Below are positions 4,572-5,536 of a stretch of DNA of 5,536 bases, one piece after another; positions within the stretch are counted from its first letter, which is position 1, and every line of letters starts with the position of its first letter. A program made the translations under genes and the position numbers. Origin of the DNA: Alphaproteobacteria bacterium (GTDB lineage Bacteria; Pseudomonadota; Alphaproteobacteria; ATCC43930; CGMCC-115725); assembly GCA_030037055.1 (NCBI GenBank), contig JASHRZ010000431.1, positions 1 through 5,536 of the forward strand, in the 5' to 3' direction. The notes beneath the pieces were generated by a model. It searched no databases, was not told the DNA's origin, and saw only the letters and a program-made list of their open reading frames with translations.

Positions 4572-5138
4572 TTGCCGGAACGAGCCGACCCAAACCCGCC
4601 GATCGCGCCCGCCGCCTCGCTCCCGCGCCTGCTGCTGGTGCTGGGCGGCGCGCGCTCGGGCAAAAGCCGCTATGCCGAAAGCGTGATCGAGAGGGCCGCA
4701 TGTCCAGCGCTCTACATCGCCACCGCCGAGCCGCGCGACGGCGAGATGCAGGAGCGCATCCGCCGCCACCGCGTGTGCCGCGGCCCGCGCTGGACGACGC
4801 TTGAGGAGCCGCTCGACCTCGTCGCCCGCCTTGCCTGCGAATCCCGCGCCGGCCGTCCCATCCTGGTCGACTGCCTGACCCTGTGGCTCGCCAATCTGCT
4901 CGAGGCCGGCCGTGCGGTAGAGCAGGAGGCCGCTGCGTTGGTCGAGGCGCTGGGCGCGCTTGCCGGGCCCACGGTCCTCATCGCCAACGAGGTCGGCCTC
5001 GGCATTGTGCCGGAGAACGCGCTGGCGCGCGCCTTCCGCGACCATGCCGGCCGGCTTAACCAGAGCGTGGCGGCGCGCGCGAGCCGCGTCGTCTTCATCG
5101 CCGCCGGCCTGCCGCTGGTGCTGAAGGACCAACGCTGA
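4572..5138 (+). CDS. cobU: Bifunctional adenosylcobinamide kinase / adenosylcobinamide-phosphate guanylyltransferase
   Basis: CobU (CobP in the aerobic-pathway naming) phosphorylates adenosylcobinamide and transfers GMP from GTP, giving adenosylcobinamide-GDP, the substrate of CobS. With the TTG start at 4572 the protein has 188 residues, normal for the family. GGAGG at 4561-4565 lies six bases before TTG; an in-frame ATG at 4548 falls inside the riboswitch platform and is less likely. The P-loop is GGARSGKS (25-32). ATAEPRDGEMQERIRRH (50-66) is the family signature, with His66 in the place of the guanylylated histidine, followed by W74. ILVDCLTLWLANLL carries the second acidic site, and NEVGLGIVP plus FRDHAGRLNQ (C-terminal third) are diagnostic. 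The 5' ~16 residues (Pro/Ala-rich) precede the conserved core. The stop TGA overlaps the cobW ATG by one base, indicating coupling. Confidence 0.95.
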   Translation: MPERADPNPPIAPAASLPRLLLVLGGARSGKSRYAESVIERAACPALYIATAEPRDGEMQERIRRHRVCRGPRWTTLEEPLDLVARLACESRAGRPILVDCLTLWLANLLEAGRAVEQEAAALVEALGALAGPTVLIANEVGLGIVPENALARAFRDHAGRLNQSVAARASRVVFIAAGLPLVLKDQR

Positions 5139-5536
5139 TGCGCCGGATCCCCGCCACCATCGTCACCGGCTTTTTGGGCGCCGGCAAGACCAGCCTCATC
5201 CGCCATTTGCTCGCCCGTGCCGCGGGCCGCCGCATCGCGCTCGTCATCAACGAGTTCGGCGAGCTCGGCATCGACCGCGAGATCCTGCTCGGCTGCGGCG
5301 TCGCGAGCTGCGAGGAGGACGAAATCATCGAGCTCGCCAATGGCTGCATCTGCTGTACCGTGGCCGAGGATTTTTTGCCGACCATTGCGAGGTTGCTGGC
5401 GCGGGCAGTGCCGCCCGAGCACATCGTCATTGAGACCTCGGGCCTGGCTCTGCCGAAGCCCTTAGTGCAGGCCTTCGCCTGGCCCGAGGTCAGGGCGCGC
5501 GTCACCGTCGACGGCGTCCTCGCCGTGATCGACGCG
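5138..5536 (+). CDS. cobW: CobW-type G3E GTPase, cobalt chaperone (3' end outside the window)
   Basis: The frame starts at ATG 5138, sharing one base with the cobU stop, and stays open for 133 codons to the window edge. It has Walker A GFLGAGKT (11-18), the INEFGELGID switch segment (37-46), the metal-binding motif NGCICCTV (68-75, Cys70/72/73) and ETSGLALPKP (99-108). These mark the G3E family (COG0523). CobW members deliver cobalt to the aerobic cobaltochelatase CobNST using GTP. Position behind the B12 riboswitch and cobU favours CobW over the zinc-related relatives (YeiR, ZigA), and cobN would be the expected next gene. Relatives have about 320-360 residues, so well over half the protein is missing here, including the C-terminal domain and the rest of the G-motifs. 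Confidence 0.93.
   Translation, partial: MRRIPATIVTGFLGAGKTSLIRHLLARAAGRRIALVINEFGELGIDREILLGCGVASCEEDEIIELANGCICCTVAEDFLPTIARLLARAVPPEHIVIETSGLALPKPLVQAFAWPEVRARVTVDGVLAVIDA

Noticed and set aside
4374..5132. 252-codon minus-strand open frame opposite the riboswitch and cobU
   Set aside because: It spans an RNA element and a well-supported cobU on the other strand and has no recognisable motif.

Overview
The window is GC-rich and looks like chromosomal DNA of an alphaproteobacterium, probably of the Rhizobiales type. This rests on the very high GC at third codon positions, on an aerobic-type cobalamin gene set (cobS, a CobC-like phosphatase, cobU/cobP, cobW), and on a classical B12 riboswitch. 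No taxon can be fixed from sequence reading alone.

Left block (1-1491). Position 1 sits on the start codon of a minus-strand gene, most likely cobT. About 73 bases separate it from a plus-strand pair, cobS (77-865) and a histidine-phosphatase gene of the CobC type (853-1491), which overlap by 13 bases. Together these cover the lower-ligand (nucleotide loop) end of cobalamin synthesis.

Middle block (1492-4364). This is about 2.9 kb of decayed DNA between two cobalamin gene groups. It holds: a short C-terminal remnant of a Rieske ring-hydroxylating dioxygenase alpha subunit (minus, about 1543-1665); the first ~110 codons of a PF04185-type phosphoesterase (plus, from 1832); a longer, multiply frameshifted and internally deleted dioxygenase alpha subunit (minus, about 2956-2190) that runs head-on into the phosphoesterase fragment; a possible 47-residue single-pass membrane protein (minus, 3206-3063) with a strong GC hairpin just after its stop; a T-tailed hairpin and a ~100-base palindromic repeat cluster (3293-3391); and a damaged two-gene module (3445-4319) made of a small uncharacterised protein with a probable premature stop and a HEPN/UPF0332-like protein with a frameshift.

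Right block (4365-5536). An adenosylcobalamin-type riboswitch (about 4365-4566) ends in a small hairpin that would mask the ribosome binding site of cobU (4572-5138, TTG start). cobU overlaps by one base with cobW (5138 to beyond the window end), the presumed metallochaperone for cobalt insertion; cobN would be the expected next gene. High cobalamin should therefore lower expression of cobU and the genes after it. CobU makes adenosylcobinamide-GDP, CobS joins it to alpha-ribazole (phosphate), and CobC removes the phosphate, so the two flanking blocks work in one pathway although the gene graveyard separates them.

The cobalamin genes are clear. The pseudogene assignments come from conserved motifs read across several frames and from memory of the families, without any database search.
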